A stretch of DNA of 64,000 bases from Cyathus striatus (taxonomy: Eukaryota; Basidiomycota; Agaricomycetes; Agaricales; Nidulariaceae): assembly GCA_025738555.1 (NCBI GenBank), contig JAOVFP010000004.1, forward strand, positions 5,766,001-5,830,000, given 5' to 3'. The notes beneath the pieces were generated by a model. It saw nothing but the letters and a program-made list of their open reading frames with translations. It was not told the origin of the DNA and ran no database searches. Within the stretch, counting starts at the first letter, position 1. Every line of letters begins with the position of its first letter. The position numbers were made by a program, and so were the translations under genes. Below are positions 44,940 to 56,590 of the stretch, piece by piece.

Positions 44940-46399
44940 ATCAGAAAGAAATTCAGAGACCAATAAAATTTGCAATTCAAAAATACATAGTGCAATTAAA
45001 CAGATTATTCACCCACCAGGTAAGTTACATTCAGCTACTGCAGGTTACAAAATGCTGCAACAAGCATGTCAAGAGGGAAAGAAGGCGGTAAGGGTGAGCT
45101 AGCATTCAACTGGCGCAAACAGCAAGGGAAACAGACTCAGAGTCCACACTCGATGGGTCTTATTCAATTAGATTATAGAAGCAGATTGGAAAAAAGAACC
45201 TCTTCTAAGCACCCATAAAACATATTATTAAGCTTGGGAAGGTCTCACGCATCTTTATAAATTTAAAGTGTTAGTTTTCATCACAGGGGTATCATGGCGC
45301 TCAGGTGCTTCCTGAGCGATTTCCGCCAGGCCACACTGTGGCCAGCGCCCTTCCCCTAGTTCCCACGCAGCTGAAAAGCCAGATATATGCTCTGATGTTG
45401 CCCCAATGAGTCCAATCACCGTTATTCTACCTAATTAATATATCATTGGATGACATAGGACAGTTTTTTGGGCTATTTATGATTCCTATAAATTCTTAAT
45501 TATGAGTATAAGAGTTGATTGTAGCAGTGTCTTTATGGCACCATGATGATCCATGGCCCATAGTAAATTATAGTAAGTCTAATGCACTGGCACAAACATG
45601 TTAAATATAGGGAAAGATGAAAAAGCAAGTAGGACAGTGAGACAAGGAAAGAATAATACAGCTTGATGATGGTATAGTACTTGTGTAGTTTACTCTCTGA
45701 AGCAACTCTGAAGAATTGTGTACATTGTGATGATGATATAACAACATCAGCCAGTCGATCATAGTACATACGAAATTTTTATTACATTTTTTGAATGTGC
45801 AGCAGTTTCTTTCTCATATCTCTCATTTACATAGTTATACATGGCAGTGCCGGATTCCTCGTGAACTTTGCATCCATTAGTATGAATTGCTTTGTTATGT
45901 CAAACTCGAAGGTTTCACTTTCAGTTCGCTGAGAGACCTATGGGTCAATATCGCAGACAACCCTGCTGAAAAGTTCGGGTTAATGCTAATAAATAGTACA
46001 GGGGCACTTATACTCTCCAGGAGATGATTTCCTCCATGTGCTCCAAATATGCAGGTCAATTTGCTAATTTTACTCCCAGCTAGGACAATCACGCAGTTGG
46101 CTTGGGAGATATAGTGAGTTTCATCAAGCTCTTGAGTCAATAATTTCTGCTAGTTATTTTACCTCACTCATTTTGTACTTTTATTCAGTTGACTATAGGT
46201 TCCAAAGCAATTAAAAAATCTCCCTTACTAGTGCAGAATCCGATTGTTGAGCTGACTCATTGACACATTCTCCTCTAGAAATATGTATAATAATTCTATT
46301 TTGCGTATGCTCATGCATTTAGTGGATTTCCCCTGGAAATGCTGAGAGGAACCCCCTTAGATTGATCTGAACACATAGAACATAAGTAAAATATATTAT
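44940..46399. other. Unassigned stretch between Plavaka relic and LTR element
   Basis: No gene is firmly supported. A 45300-45380 segment has nested GC-rich hairpins (GGCGCTCAGG...CCTGAGCG and GGCCACACTGTGGCC). A minus-strand frame at 45895-46140 (81 codons, ATG start, FGAHGGNHLLES) is protein-like but not recognised. The flank 46385-46399 supplies the TTAT duplicated by the LTR element. Confidence 0.4.
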
Positions 46400-47173
46400 T
46401 GAAGAGGGAAACTCAAGGTTGAAGGTTCCTATGCAAAGAAATGTGAGTCGTTGGCGCATCTGTCCAACGTAAGGATTCTAAGGTGATGTGATACAATGAT
46501 CAGCGACGAATATGAAAGAAAATGGATGAGAACTTCGAGTTTTGAAGTTCTGAGATGAAATTTGACTGAGTAGAGTTTGCATGACAAGTTGGAACGAGTA
46601 GAACGGTGTAGAGCGTTTCAGACAGTGACAGAGAATGAAAATGAATCGTTTAGATGAGAACTCGAGATGGTGAACTTCACTGGATTGCTCAAGACTGACA
46701 TATACAGTTTAAATAGTAAAAGACAAAGATATATACCTAAAAGAGCGAAATGAGTGTAAGTAAAGCCAAGAAAAAGATAGTATTAAAATAATTGTTTCAA
46801 GGAGACGAAACACAAGCTTGTTTTCTATAGAATGCAGAGAATAAATGAGAAGATAGGGAGAGGAAATGAGTATATTGAGATGTTGATATGGAGATGAATA
46901 GATTTTGAAGTGCCACCGTTGAGCAGTCTCTCAGTTACTTTAGTTGGTGTTATAAACATTCTTGTGGTAGTCTTGGTGTTGACAAAGTGGCTAGCATTGT
47001 GGCGAAGGGGGGTGGAGGCGGAGAGCATCGGGAAGTGTGTTGAGGTGGCAGAGACGATAGTGTAGACACACTGTTTCAAGCTTGATGATGTGAACACATC
47101 ACGTGACTGAATGTGTTCGCAGGACTTGTAGAATCGTCTGTTCCATAGTGCAGGCCGAATGCCTGCTCTACAC
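46400..47173 (-). repeat. 3' LTR (774 bp)
   Basis: In element orientation it starts TGTAGAGCAGGC and ends CCTCTTCA (TG...CA). It aligns end to end with 59272-60044 with about 32 differences, all transitions. Confidence 0.95.
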
Positions 47174-47269
47174 CTAATGGGCATGGCTGAAATTGACTGT
47201 CCCCAGTCAATCTGCAAATAATAAAACAAACGTGATAGTAATGTCAAAACCAAAGACGAGCCATTGAAA

Positions 47270-47660
47270 TCGATGTGTCAGGGTCCAGGAAATTGCAGAT
47301 CAAGGAAGAGATCTGGACAGGTACATTGAGGAGAGTGAATATACTGAGGCCATTGAGCACATAAAATCAAAGAATAACAAGTAAGTCTTGTAATCCGTAT
47401 CCATATCATGAACCTCGATCAGTTGCTGAATGTGTGGGGTGACGACTTGGAAAGAGTTATTAGCCATGGGCAAATGTTGTCCCAATGGAGTCAGAAGATC
47501 ATCGAGCTCTCCAGTCGTTGCATCGAAATTATAGAGAAGGTCGTTGAGGCTGAAGAGGGCCAAGAAACTGAAGAATCAGAGAAGTGGAAAGAGATCTTCA
47601 GGAGTATTACTTCCCTGGAGGCATATTTGGTACGTGTTATTGTAAATATGGCACTGTGAG
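47270..47660 (+). pseudogene. Antisense gene fragment within the LTR element, part 1
   Basis: Plus-strand reading, opposite to the retroelement: RCVRVQEIADQGRDLDRYIEE...AIEHIKSKNNK (47270-47382). A GTAAGT donor and an ATCAG acceptor follow, though phases differ by one base. Then LNVWGDDLERVISHGQMLSQWSQKIIEL and VVEAEEGQETEESEKWKEIF (47408-47659). It is charged and strongly helical, perhaps coiled coil. No family is recognised. The minus-strand frames here are low-complexity by comparison. It looks like sequence captured between integrase and 3' LTR. Confidence 0.4.
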
Positions 47661-47749
47661 CTGTAGTACTGAAATATAGCACAGAGAACGATGTTGGAAC
47701 TAAAGATAGACATGGAAGAAATGCCTGGATTTGCCAGTAATTTACACTC

Positions 47750-49225
47750 CCCCAAGAGGTCTGTACGGATCTGTGCGGATCCATACAGACCCATACAGAA
47801 TTTATATAGTAGCTATTATTATTATTAGAGGTGATTATTCTATATGGATTCCATACATATTCTGCATGGATTCTGTGTGGATTTATGCATTGCTGCCTTG
47901 TCACACATGTCAAGTGTAACTCTAGGTGAAAAGTGTCACACTATATAAAATCCATGATACACTCAATATATAGTATCATTCTCAATGCATAGTATCACAC
48001 TTAATGCATAGTGTTATGCTTAATGTATAGTGTCACACTCAACACTTAGTGTCACACTTAATGCAGAGTGTCACACTCATCACTTAGTATTATGCTTAAT
48101 GCATAGTGTCACACTTAATGCATAGTGTCATGTTTAATGTATAGTGTGACACTCAACACTTAGTGTCACGCTTAGTCACACTCAATGCTTAGTGTCACAC
48201 TCAATGCTTAGTGTCACACTCAATGCTTAGTGTCACACTCAATGCTTAGTATCACACTCAATGCTTAGTGTCACACTCAACACTTAGTGTCACACTTAAT
48301 GCATAGTGTCATGTTTAATGTATAGTGTCACACTCAACGCTTAGTGTCACACTCAATGCTTAGTGTCACACTCAACGCTTAGTGTCACACTCAACGCTTA
48401 GTGTCACACTCAACGCTTAGTGTCACACTCAACGCTTAGTGTCACACTCAACACCTAGTGTCACACTCAACACCTAGTGTCACACTCAATGCCTAGTGTC
48501 ACACTCAACACCTAGTGTCACACTCAACGCTTAGTGTCACACTCAATGCTTAGTGTCACGCTTAGTCACACTCAACACCTAGTGTCACGCTTATAGTGTC
48601 ACATTTAACATATAGTGTCACACTCAACACCTAGTGTCACGCTTATAGTATCACATTTAACATATAGTGTCACACTCAACACCTAGTGTCACGCTTATAG
48701 TGTCACATTTAATGAATAGTGTCACACTCAACACCTAGTGTCACACTTATAGTGTCACATTTAATGTATAGTATCACACTCAACACCTAGTGTCACACTT
48801 ATAGTGTCACATTTAATGTATAGTATCACACTCAACACCTAGTGTCACATTTATAGTGTCACATTTAATGTATAGTGTCACACTCAACACCTAGTGTCAC
48901 GCTTATAGTGTCACATTTAATGTATATTGTCACACTCAACACTTAGTATCACACTCAACACCTAGTGTCATGCTTAATGCAGAGTGTCACATGCAAGGAA
49001 ACAAGTATAATAAAATTCTGTACAGATTCTGTACAGAATTTTCAGGTCTGTAATGCGGAATTCCGAGGAATTCTGCATAATCTGTACGGAATTTTCGGAA
49101 TCTGTGCGGAATCTGTACAGACCCAAAAAAACCTCTGCCAAAATGAAAAAAATCTGTGCAGATTCCACACAGACTCCGAAAATTCCGTACAGATTCCGCG
49201 TGGATCCATACAGAACACATGGCTA
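47750..49225. mobile_element. Minisatellite-bearing inverted-repeat element
   Basis: Both flanks of a long array are built of CTGTACGGATC / GGATCCATACAG-type palindromes in opposite orientation (47757-47890 and 49010-49222). The outer ends TCTGTACGGATCTGTGCGGA and the complement of TCTGTATGGATCC are similar. Its position between the two halves of an antisense gene fragment shows that it is an insertion. No clear target duplication. The palindromic blocks contain runs such as GTACAGAATT and GGAATTCCGAGGAATTC. Confidence 0.65.
47930..48995 (+). repeat. 19-bp minisatellite, ~50 units
   Basis: Consensus TAGTGTCACACTCAACGCT, in variants (CACTT, ATGCT, CACCT; or ACATTTAATGTA). From 48570 a 38-bp higher-order unit alternates the CACTCAACACC type with an ATAGTGTCACATTTAATGTA type. 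The variation is mostly C/T at CpG-like positions. Too short and spacer-free to be a CRISPR. Confidence 0.95.
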
Positions 49226-49437
49226 AGTGTAAAGAGCTCGGATTTGCAGGCATCAACGTAGAGGTTGATGACTCCGTTTTGGCAAGGTGTTCCTGGACCG
49301 TATGGGAAATCAACGGCAGAGAAGGGTCTTTGCCATTAATTGACCATGGGATCTTGATGGTGGCGCGTTTGATGAGTCCAAGGCAATGGGAGTGGCACAG
49401 GAGGAATGAAATCAACTTCTTCATGAAGAGGCAATGA
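49225..49437 (+). pseudogene. Antisense gene fragment within the LTR element, part 2
   Basis: Plus-strand reading CKELGFAGINVEVDDSVLARCSWTVWEINGREGSLPLIDHGILMVARLMSPRQWEWHRRNEINFFMKRQ then stop, presented here only by its ends (CKELGFAG, INFFMKRQ). It follows the minisatellite insertion, and is probably the continuation of the 47270-47660 fragment. No family is recognised. Confidence 0.4.
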
Positions 49438-49612
49438 ATGAGACTTGAAAGAGGGTGTTTTGTCTATGATAGAAACGAATAATAGAGTAAAATGAAAGGA
49501 ATATTTAAATAAACTAGAAATCAGTTAGGAATAAAGTGAGCATAGTAGAAAAATAAAATGATATAGAAGGGAAATAGATAGGAAGAGTGACGACAAAAGA
49601 AGAAGGCTATAA

Positions 49613-50860
49613 TTATGTATCAATATCACCTTCCCTGTCATGTGTGAGATCCTCTAGCTCATCAGGAGGGATATCATTGAGACTGGTGATGGAAATGAAG
49701 TGGGGGTTGCGTGGATGATATGGAATGACACGATATGCTGCATATTGAAGCTTTGAAAGTGTGCTGTCGAGTTCACCTAGGATATGAGAACCACCTTGAG
49801 TACAATGTAGCACAATCATGGGACCGAGATAGTGTGGCTTCATTTTGCATCCAATGTCTGAATCTAAGCGTGAATTTCGAACAAGTACAAGAGAACCGGC
49901 TTTAAAATTGAAGTCAGTCATTGAGTGAGCAAAGGTTTCTTTGAAATGTCGAACTGAGTCATATCTAGCCTTGAGAACACATTCTTTGATGTGTGCAAGG
50001 TCAGTAGGATGCTTCTGGAGCTGAATAGCACGATATGCAATAAGATCTTCAGTGGATATAGGGTGTTCAAGACAAGGTGATAGGTAAGTAGCTTCTGTGA
50101 TATCAAATGGAAGCAACAGCTCGAGACCATGAGCAATGAAATAGGGGGAATATCCAGTAGAACATTGAATAGAAACATGTTCAGCCTAGATTACGGAGTG
50201 TGTGACCGTTGTCCACTTCGAAAGATTGCCTTCTGCAGCTTTGAGAAGGGCTTGACAAACATCGAAGTGTCATCTCTCCACAAGACCATTAGCCTGCTTG
50301 TTGTAAGGTGAGATGCATATCCAGTGTATGCAGTACTTATCTCACAAAATATTCATAGCAGCTAGAAATGCAGTGCCATTATCAGTAACAATTTCTTCAA
50401 TGGCACCCCACCAACAGAGAATCTCCTCAAAAATAAATGCAGCAACAGTCTGTGCATTTTTGGAATGTAGCATATGCCACTCTGGGTATCCAGAAACTGA
50501 ACACCGAGCATGTACCAAGCCTTTGAAGCCATTTGAGCGTGAGGTCATGAACATGGTGTCGATGTAGCATTTTCGGAAGAGGTTGGCGGGTGTGGCAACA
50601 ACAGGGGGTATGTGGTTCTTGTACAGAGATCAAATTTGACATTCATGGCACGTTTTAATGTACCATTTTACATCGTGGTCGAGGTATGGCCACCAGAATC
50701 GATCCAGAAGATGAATAAAAACCATAAAGATTCCCTTGTGACCAAGTTCGTCATGTGCAATGCATATGAGTTCGAGACACTTGGTTTGGGGAATAATGAG
50801 CTTATGCTTGTTATGAGGATCTCATTGCCATAATTTGCCATCATGTAGGAAAAACTTCGA
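49613..50860 (-). pseudogene. Integrase and C-terminal tail
   Basis: HHCC finger: CIAHDELGHKGIFM...WYIKTCHECQI. DDE core: IDTMFMTSRSNGFKGLVHARCS (D1), IEEIVTDNGTAF (D2), SPYNKQANGLVER (E). The C-terminal domain 50116-49613 (LPFDITEATYLSP, FKAGSLVLVRNSRLD, KPHYLGPMIVL) is unbroken to its stop. TGAs after LWQ, CQI, NIL and VER sit at Arg positions. One TAG (after HSVI) replaces a likely Trp, a G-to-A change. Confidence 0.85.
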
Positions 50861-50956
50861 GCACAGAGATGTAAAAGCCTTAAGTTCCTTGTTGGACATA
50901 GATGAAGGGCATTGGGGGTCACGGAGAAACGATTCCACAGTTGTAAGCTCATTATC

Positions 50957-51994
50957 TCATAGTGTGGCTTTGTCAGATCGAGGTATTTGTATGTTAGACC
51001 CTAAGAATGAGGCGACAAGAGTGGATGGGGTAAGTGGAACAGTAACAAGGTGAGTTGAGAGGACATGGGCAGAGGTAGAAGACAAAGTTGGTACTGATGG
51101 AGTGGAGGGGGATGTGACCAAGTAAACTGAAGAAATGCGAGGACATGGAGAACGGTTCCAGTTGAGAACCTCAACAGAGAATCCATAGGCTGTATCTAGC
51201 CATTCATCAAAGTCTTCTTGCTCGTCTTCATCTTCTGGGGCACGAGGGCGACGAGAAAGTCCATCTGCAGGAGTGTGTTCATGAGCAGGAACATGGCATA
51301 GTTTGAATGAGAAGAGAAGTATACCCACAATCCATTGATTGATAGATGCACTGGGTTGGATATCAGGGTTATTGAGCATACCTTTGATAGACTTTGCATC
51401 AACTTCCACAACAAGATTCTTGATGCCTATAATCCAAATCTTCATTGCTTTGAGAGCACAAAACAGACTGTAAAGTTCGAGTTTTGACTGAGAATATTGA
51501 GATTCTCTATCATTCCAGGTGATAGAGCCATAACGATTGGGATAGCGTTTCTTGTCAGTACCAATTCGAGATAACCAGTAGCCAACAGCGATGTAAGAAG
51601 AATCTACAGCCAAAATAACTTCTCTGGGTGAGTCATAGTCAATAGCATGGATAGCAGGAGAGGAAGAGATGAGATACTTCATCTTTTCCATAGCTAAAAG
51701 TTGATCTGAGCTGAAATTAAATTCTATATCCTTATGAGTGAGAATCTGAAGTGGGTGCACATGAATAGCATAATTCTTGATAAAAATGCGAAGAGTTCCA
51801 CAAGTACCAAGAAATCCTTGAACATCTGTAATGGTTTTACAGATAGGCCAGTCCCGAATGTGCTGAACACAAGAATCGTCAGGAACATGGCCCTCATAGG
51901 TGCATTTGTGGCCAACAATAATAGCAGATGGCATGCAAAACTTTGACTTCTTCACGGAAAATGTGGCACCAGCATGTTGAATGCATTGAATCAT
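50957..51994 (-). pseudogene. RT thumb and RNase H
   Basis: A 345-codon stretch. RT connection: GATFSVKKSKFCMPSAIIVGHKC and DVQGFLGTCGTLRIFIKNYA. RNase H follows: EVILAVDSSYIAVGYWLSR (first Asp), SQSKLELYSLFCAL (Glu), VVEVDAKSIKGML (Asp), HVPAHEHTPADGLSRR (last Asp); all four acidic residues are present. It ends DKATL then TGA and continues as DNELTTVESFL, so the stop is again an Arg-like TGA. The ATG at 51994 is only the first one after the preceding TGA, not a start. Confidence 0.88.
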
Positions 51995-53288
51995 GTGGTT
52001 GACATTGTGTAAATGCTCCCAAACGAAACGTCGGATTCCAGGGTTCTCGGGAATTGTTTCGAAGCCTCCATCAGATGTTTCATAACGAGTCTTTGGACCA
52101 TTAACAGGGGTGTCATCGACAAATGGCTTTGTTATATGTGGAATTTCAGGCCAAAGAACAAATGTGAGATCACCATGTTGGATTTGTAATGAATTTGTGT
52201 GACCTTGAGGAATAACAGTGAGTCGAAATGGTCCTAATGGTGTCTGAAAGGATGTAAGATCATGAGAGTGAACATCAAGCTTTCATTGGTCATAACCAAC
52301 AAAAAGGTCGAAAATACCATAGCAACCACGGCCACCAAATGATTTGGCATACTCTTCAACACTGGGTGGAAGACCAGAATCTTTAATTGTAACAGCATTC
52401 AGAGGCTGTAAATCATGTATCAAGCGAAGTGAAGACTTGTCTTTCTTGAGTACTACAAACCAGTGAGAACAGTAAGAAGAATTTGAAGGCTCATAAACTC
52501 CGGATGCAATCTTGTCCTTAATGATCTGAATAACACAATCATATAGTCCAGGAGGTATGGGAATATTCTTGAGAGCCCAGGGAACATGCTCGATGGTGGG
52601 GATGATAACCGGATCGAAATAGTCATCAGAGAAGCTTCCTTTCTCAGACTCATCCCATGCAAAAGCATATTCTTGCATGTGTATGAGGTGATGAACAAGC
52701 TTTTCCTCTTCTGGCCAGAGGAAATTATCAGAGTTTACATTGTAAACGTCTTTCCGTTCTTGTGTGTAATGTAAACCAGGTGAGAAATCGGGTGGATGGG
52801 TCAGAAGAGAGGGCATGTCTTTCAGAGGATCACCAGGAATTTGATGTACAACTCGAAAATGTTCAGGAAGGGTGGTAGCAACAGGCTTGATACGATTTGC
52901 TACCTTCTTGTATGCAAGATTTGATACATTGGAGGAGACAGCCTTGACACAAACAGGGGGAGTCAGTAGATATACAAGATGTATTCGCAGCATCGTGCGA
53001 ATACACAGCAGAAGAGCTTGAAACGTCGACATTGGGAGCTAAAGAAATATCATATGAGTCACAGAAGTTTATTAATATGTAGCTTTCAACAGGAGAGAGA
53101 GTCAGAGTGAAATCATGGTTATTAGACAAGGGATCAGGAGCAGGAACAGAGACAGAGACAGAGACAGAGAAGTAGCCAGATGTAGCAAGCAAGAGGGCAT
53201 GGTTATGAACAGGAAAGAGAGCTGGAGTTGTTAATATGGGACAAGGAACAGAAGTTGAAAGTGCATCTCGTTGAATAGGGGCCGTCAA
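51994..53288 (-). pseudogene. Reverse transcriptase, N-terminal and palm parts
   Basis: NLAYKKVANRIKPVATTLPE and PPDFSPGLHYTQERKD form the lineage-specific pre-RT segment. RT proper follows: KIASGVYEPSNSSYCSHWFVVLKK, LRLIHDLQPLNAVTI, YGIFDLFVGYDQ, TGA at 52280-52282, then KLDVHS, LTSFQTPLGPFRLTVIPQG and KPFVDDTPVNGP with both Asp of the active site kept (near 52110). An upstream frame (52863-53288) is in a different phase, so one frameshift lies in the linker. The TGA replaces an expected Arg. Confidence 0.85.
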
Positions 53289-56200
53289 CTTTTCGAGTTA
53301 CCGGTAACTCGAATGGAACTCGACTGGAACTTAAGTGGAACTCGACTTTGGAACTTACTTGTAACTCGAAAAAAGTAAATTGTATGGTATATGACAGATA
53401 TTCCAACACTGCTATGGATCACTAGATTAATGCTTACTCACTATTGCGCCTCGGCGCTCATTATTTCCCATGCCCCTTAATGTTGATCATTAATTTGATG
53501 TGCCTCCATCAATTGATCAATGAGTGCCGCACGTTATTTCCATGGCGCGTTTGATCGCATTCATGTGCCTTGTCATCGTCAAAAACAGTGAGCACCCATT
53601 ATTTTCATTCCTGGTCGAATTTTTGGTTGTTTCTTCCCAATATTTTCGTGAATACAAATGTATATTAAATACTTCTACAGTAAAGCTAAATTACCTATAA
53701 AATAGTATGAGAAGTTGAAATTATTATTATTCTTGTTATATTTTATGTAAGCACAGTACATGATGTTTATGCAACTAAGATGTTATTTTACATACAAAAT
53801 AATTAACTTCGTATTGTGAAAAAAAATCACAGGATGAATGCAAAAACTGAGAGAAGAATGTGCAAAATACATGCTCACTGTTGAGCATGATGATGGAAGT
53901 GCAACGCTATCACCATCAACGCATCAGAAGCAAGCGGAATTATCGGAGATTTGATGGCTGATGTGATGGCGCTATTTTTACACATGCACGGCGGCAGGGG
54001 TGAGCATGGGAAACAATGAGCTAAGGATCGCAACAGCAATGAGCATGATTGTAAAGTATGGGTTTTTTGTAATGGAATTTGAGGAACTTAAAGTAGGAAC
54101 TTAACTGGAACTTAACTGGAACTCGAATGGAACTCGACTCAAATTTGAGTGGAGTTGAGTTGTCATTTACCACTCGAAGGTAACTCGATGGTAACTCGAC
54201 TGACACTCGAATTTAGCTTAAGCGCGGAACTTAACTCCACTTGACTGACACTCGAAAAAAATTATAAGTGAGAAACTCGACTCGACTCGATGGAACTTAA
54301 CTTTCACTCAAAAAAATAAGCGAGGAACTCGACTCGACTCGATGGAACTTAACTTTACTCAAGAAAACTTAACTTTTACTTGAAAAATAAGCAAGTTCTG
54401 AAATTGCATTGTATGGAGTACCTTACAATAATACATACAGTAGTTTGTGTTGTTTCCCGCCCCCCCGCTCACTTTTTCCCACGCATATAATTCAATGTTT
54501 ACTCATTTCCCATTAATTGCACATCCTCATTGTTGCCCGCACCTCTGCTCATAATTTCCCACGCTTCCACTTAACATATCACGCCTACATACTTTCGCGC
54601 TCAATGTTTCCCACGCTCTGCTGCTATCATTCTGACCTCTACTCATTATTTCCCGCCCTCCCGCTCATAATTTCCCACGCTTTCGCTTCTCCTTTAATTA
54701 TTATTTCCTGCCTTCCCTTCTGCTCGCAATTTCATCATTTCCCGCCCTCCTGCTTATAGTTTCCCACGCTTCCGCTTCTGCTGCTCACTGCTGTCCGCAT
54801 CCCCACTCAATATTTTCCCACGCTATCGCTTATTATTCCGGCCTCTGTTTATTATTTCCCTCCCTCCCATTCGCAATTTCCCACCATTTCCCGCCCTCCC
54901 GCTCATAGTTTCCCACGCCTCCGCTATTATTTTCCCTCACAACTAATACACTTTTCTAAACAAATCACATAATCTGTACAAAGCATGGAACATATTATAA
55001 TAAAAGACTAAATACATATATAACTCGCATCTTTATAAGTTTATTTACATTAGTACTTAGTATAATATGGCCTACTAAATGTATAGCAACTTATATTAAG
55101 TGATGCAAAAAGATTGAAATAAAAAGAGCAAGAATTGAGCTTAAAATTCAGAAAAGACTTGCTCACTGTTGAACATGATGAGCATTGGTGATAAGGAAGA
55201 GTGCACTTCAAAAATCATGCGATATGTTGACATCGCAGTGATGAATATTTGTGTATGATAGATGTGATGGTTCAACACTGCACGCAAACAGAAGTAAATA
55301 AAGGCGGGCAGAGTGCGTGGGAAATGTAGATGAAATCAGGTGGGGTGCGGGACAGAGCTGTGGTAGCAATAGTAGTGATTAGAAAATAGTAGTACTAGTG
55401 ATTAGTTTATACTTATTGTATAATTGAAATTTTGAAACCTGAACTTGAAGGAACTCGAAAGGAACTCGAAAATTACTGAGGAACTTAACTCGAGAGAACT
55501 CAACTTTCAGAAAAAAATTAACAAAGAACTTAAGTTGACTCGAAAAACTTAACTTGAGGGAACTCGACTTACACTCACTAAAAAATTAGTAAGGAACTTA
55601 ACTTAACTCGAGAGAACTCAACTTTCAGAAAAAAATTAGTGAGGAACTTAAGTCCACTCGAAAAACTTAACTTTCACTCAGATAGTAGTACCAGTAATTA
55701 GCCTATACTTTACACTTGAAATCTTGAAACTTGAACTTGAAGGAACTTGACTTACACTCACTAAAAATTAGCAAGGAACTTAAGTACGTGTGCAAAACCT
55801 TGTGGAGCCCTGCGCCTGAAACAGTCAAGGACTGTACAGACCTCTGCCATCACGCGCTATTGATGCGCGCATCAGAAAGAGCCGGTAACTCCAGATCTAT
55901 TTATAACAAGCACTTACTAAAGATAGCACATGTCCCACAATAGTACTGTGGCCACGGCAAATATGGTGCCGCTGAAACGCAGTATTAATGCATGGTTTGC
56001 CACATGGAGGGTGTTCCATATCTCCCGGGTATTATTGATAGTCTTAGCAGTAGTACACTTACACTATTTACCTACACCATACAGCCGAGTCTAATTACAA
56101 TATATAAGTAGTTTAGGTTAGCTAGAGGAGAGCAAGGGGCCATCAACTTTTCGAGTTACCGATAAGTTATAACTCGAATGGAACTTAAGAACTCAACTTT

Positions 56201-56539
56201 CACTGGAAAAATATAAGGTAGTAACTTAACTTGATCTGAGGGAACTCAACTTTCACTCAAAAAAAAAATAAGCAAGGAACTTAAGTTTACTCGAGAGAAC
56301 TCGATTTCCAACAAAAAAAAAAAGCAAGGAACTTGAGTCCACTCAAGGGAACTTGATTTTCACCAAAAAAAATAATCGGGGAACTCGAGTCCACTCGAAA
56401 TAAGAAAATGGCCACTTGAGGAAACTTAACTTTGACTCGAAAAAGTTAAGCGAGCTCAATAGTGGAACTCAACTATAACTTAAGTGAGACTCGACTTTAA
56501 CTCGAAAAACTCGACGGGAACTCGAAAAGTTTGCAGCCC
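53279..56539. mobile_element. 3.26-kb MULE-like non-autonomous element
   Basis: The 9-bp target duplication GTTGAATAG is exact (53270-53278 and 56540-56548). The ends are inverted repeats GGGCCGTCAACTTTTCGAG and the complement of GGGCTGCAAACTTTTCGAG. The TSD length fits Mutator-like elements. The interior is non-coding: arrays of GGAACTTAACT / AACTCGA words near both ends (53283-53400, 54080-54400, 55440-55790, 56150-56535), and a CCCGCCCTCCCGCTCATAAT / TTTCCCACGCTTCCGCT repeat at 54450-54930. It splits the retroelement between protease and RT; 3270 bp (element plus TSD) is a multiple of three. Confidence 0.9.
54450..54935 (+). repeat. TTTCCCACGC / CCCGCTCAT imperfect tandem repeat
   Basis: Repeats of about 30-45 bp combine TTTCCCGCCCTCC, GCTCATAATTTCCCACGC and TTCCGCTTCTGCT, inside the MULE-like element. 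The plus-strand frame 54517-54759 is repeat reading. Confidence 0.75.
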
Positions 56540-56590
56540 GTTGAATAGAAGTCAATTCATTGATGACTAAAAACCCGAAGTTGGAGGAGT

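Noticed and set aside
45895..46140. Glycosyltransferase-like FGAHGGNH motif
   Set aside because: A single weak motif in 81 codons without the flanking conserved blocks; not enough to name a family.
46825..47253. ORF with Thr/Ser-rich peptide, also at 59697-59969
   Set aside because: It lies inside both LTRs of the 13.6-kb element and is not conserved as protein.
47930..48995. CRISPR-like regular array
   Set aside because: The unit is only 19 bp with no unique spacers, in a eukaryotic context; it is a minisatellite.
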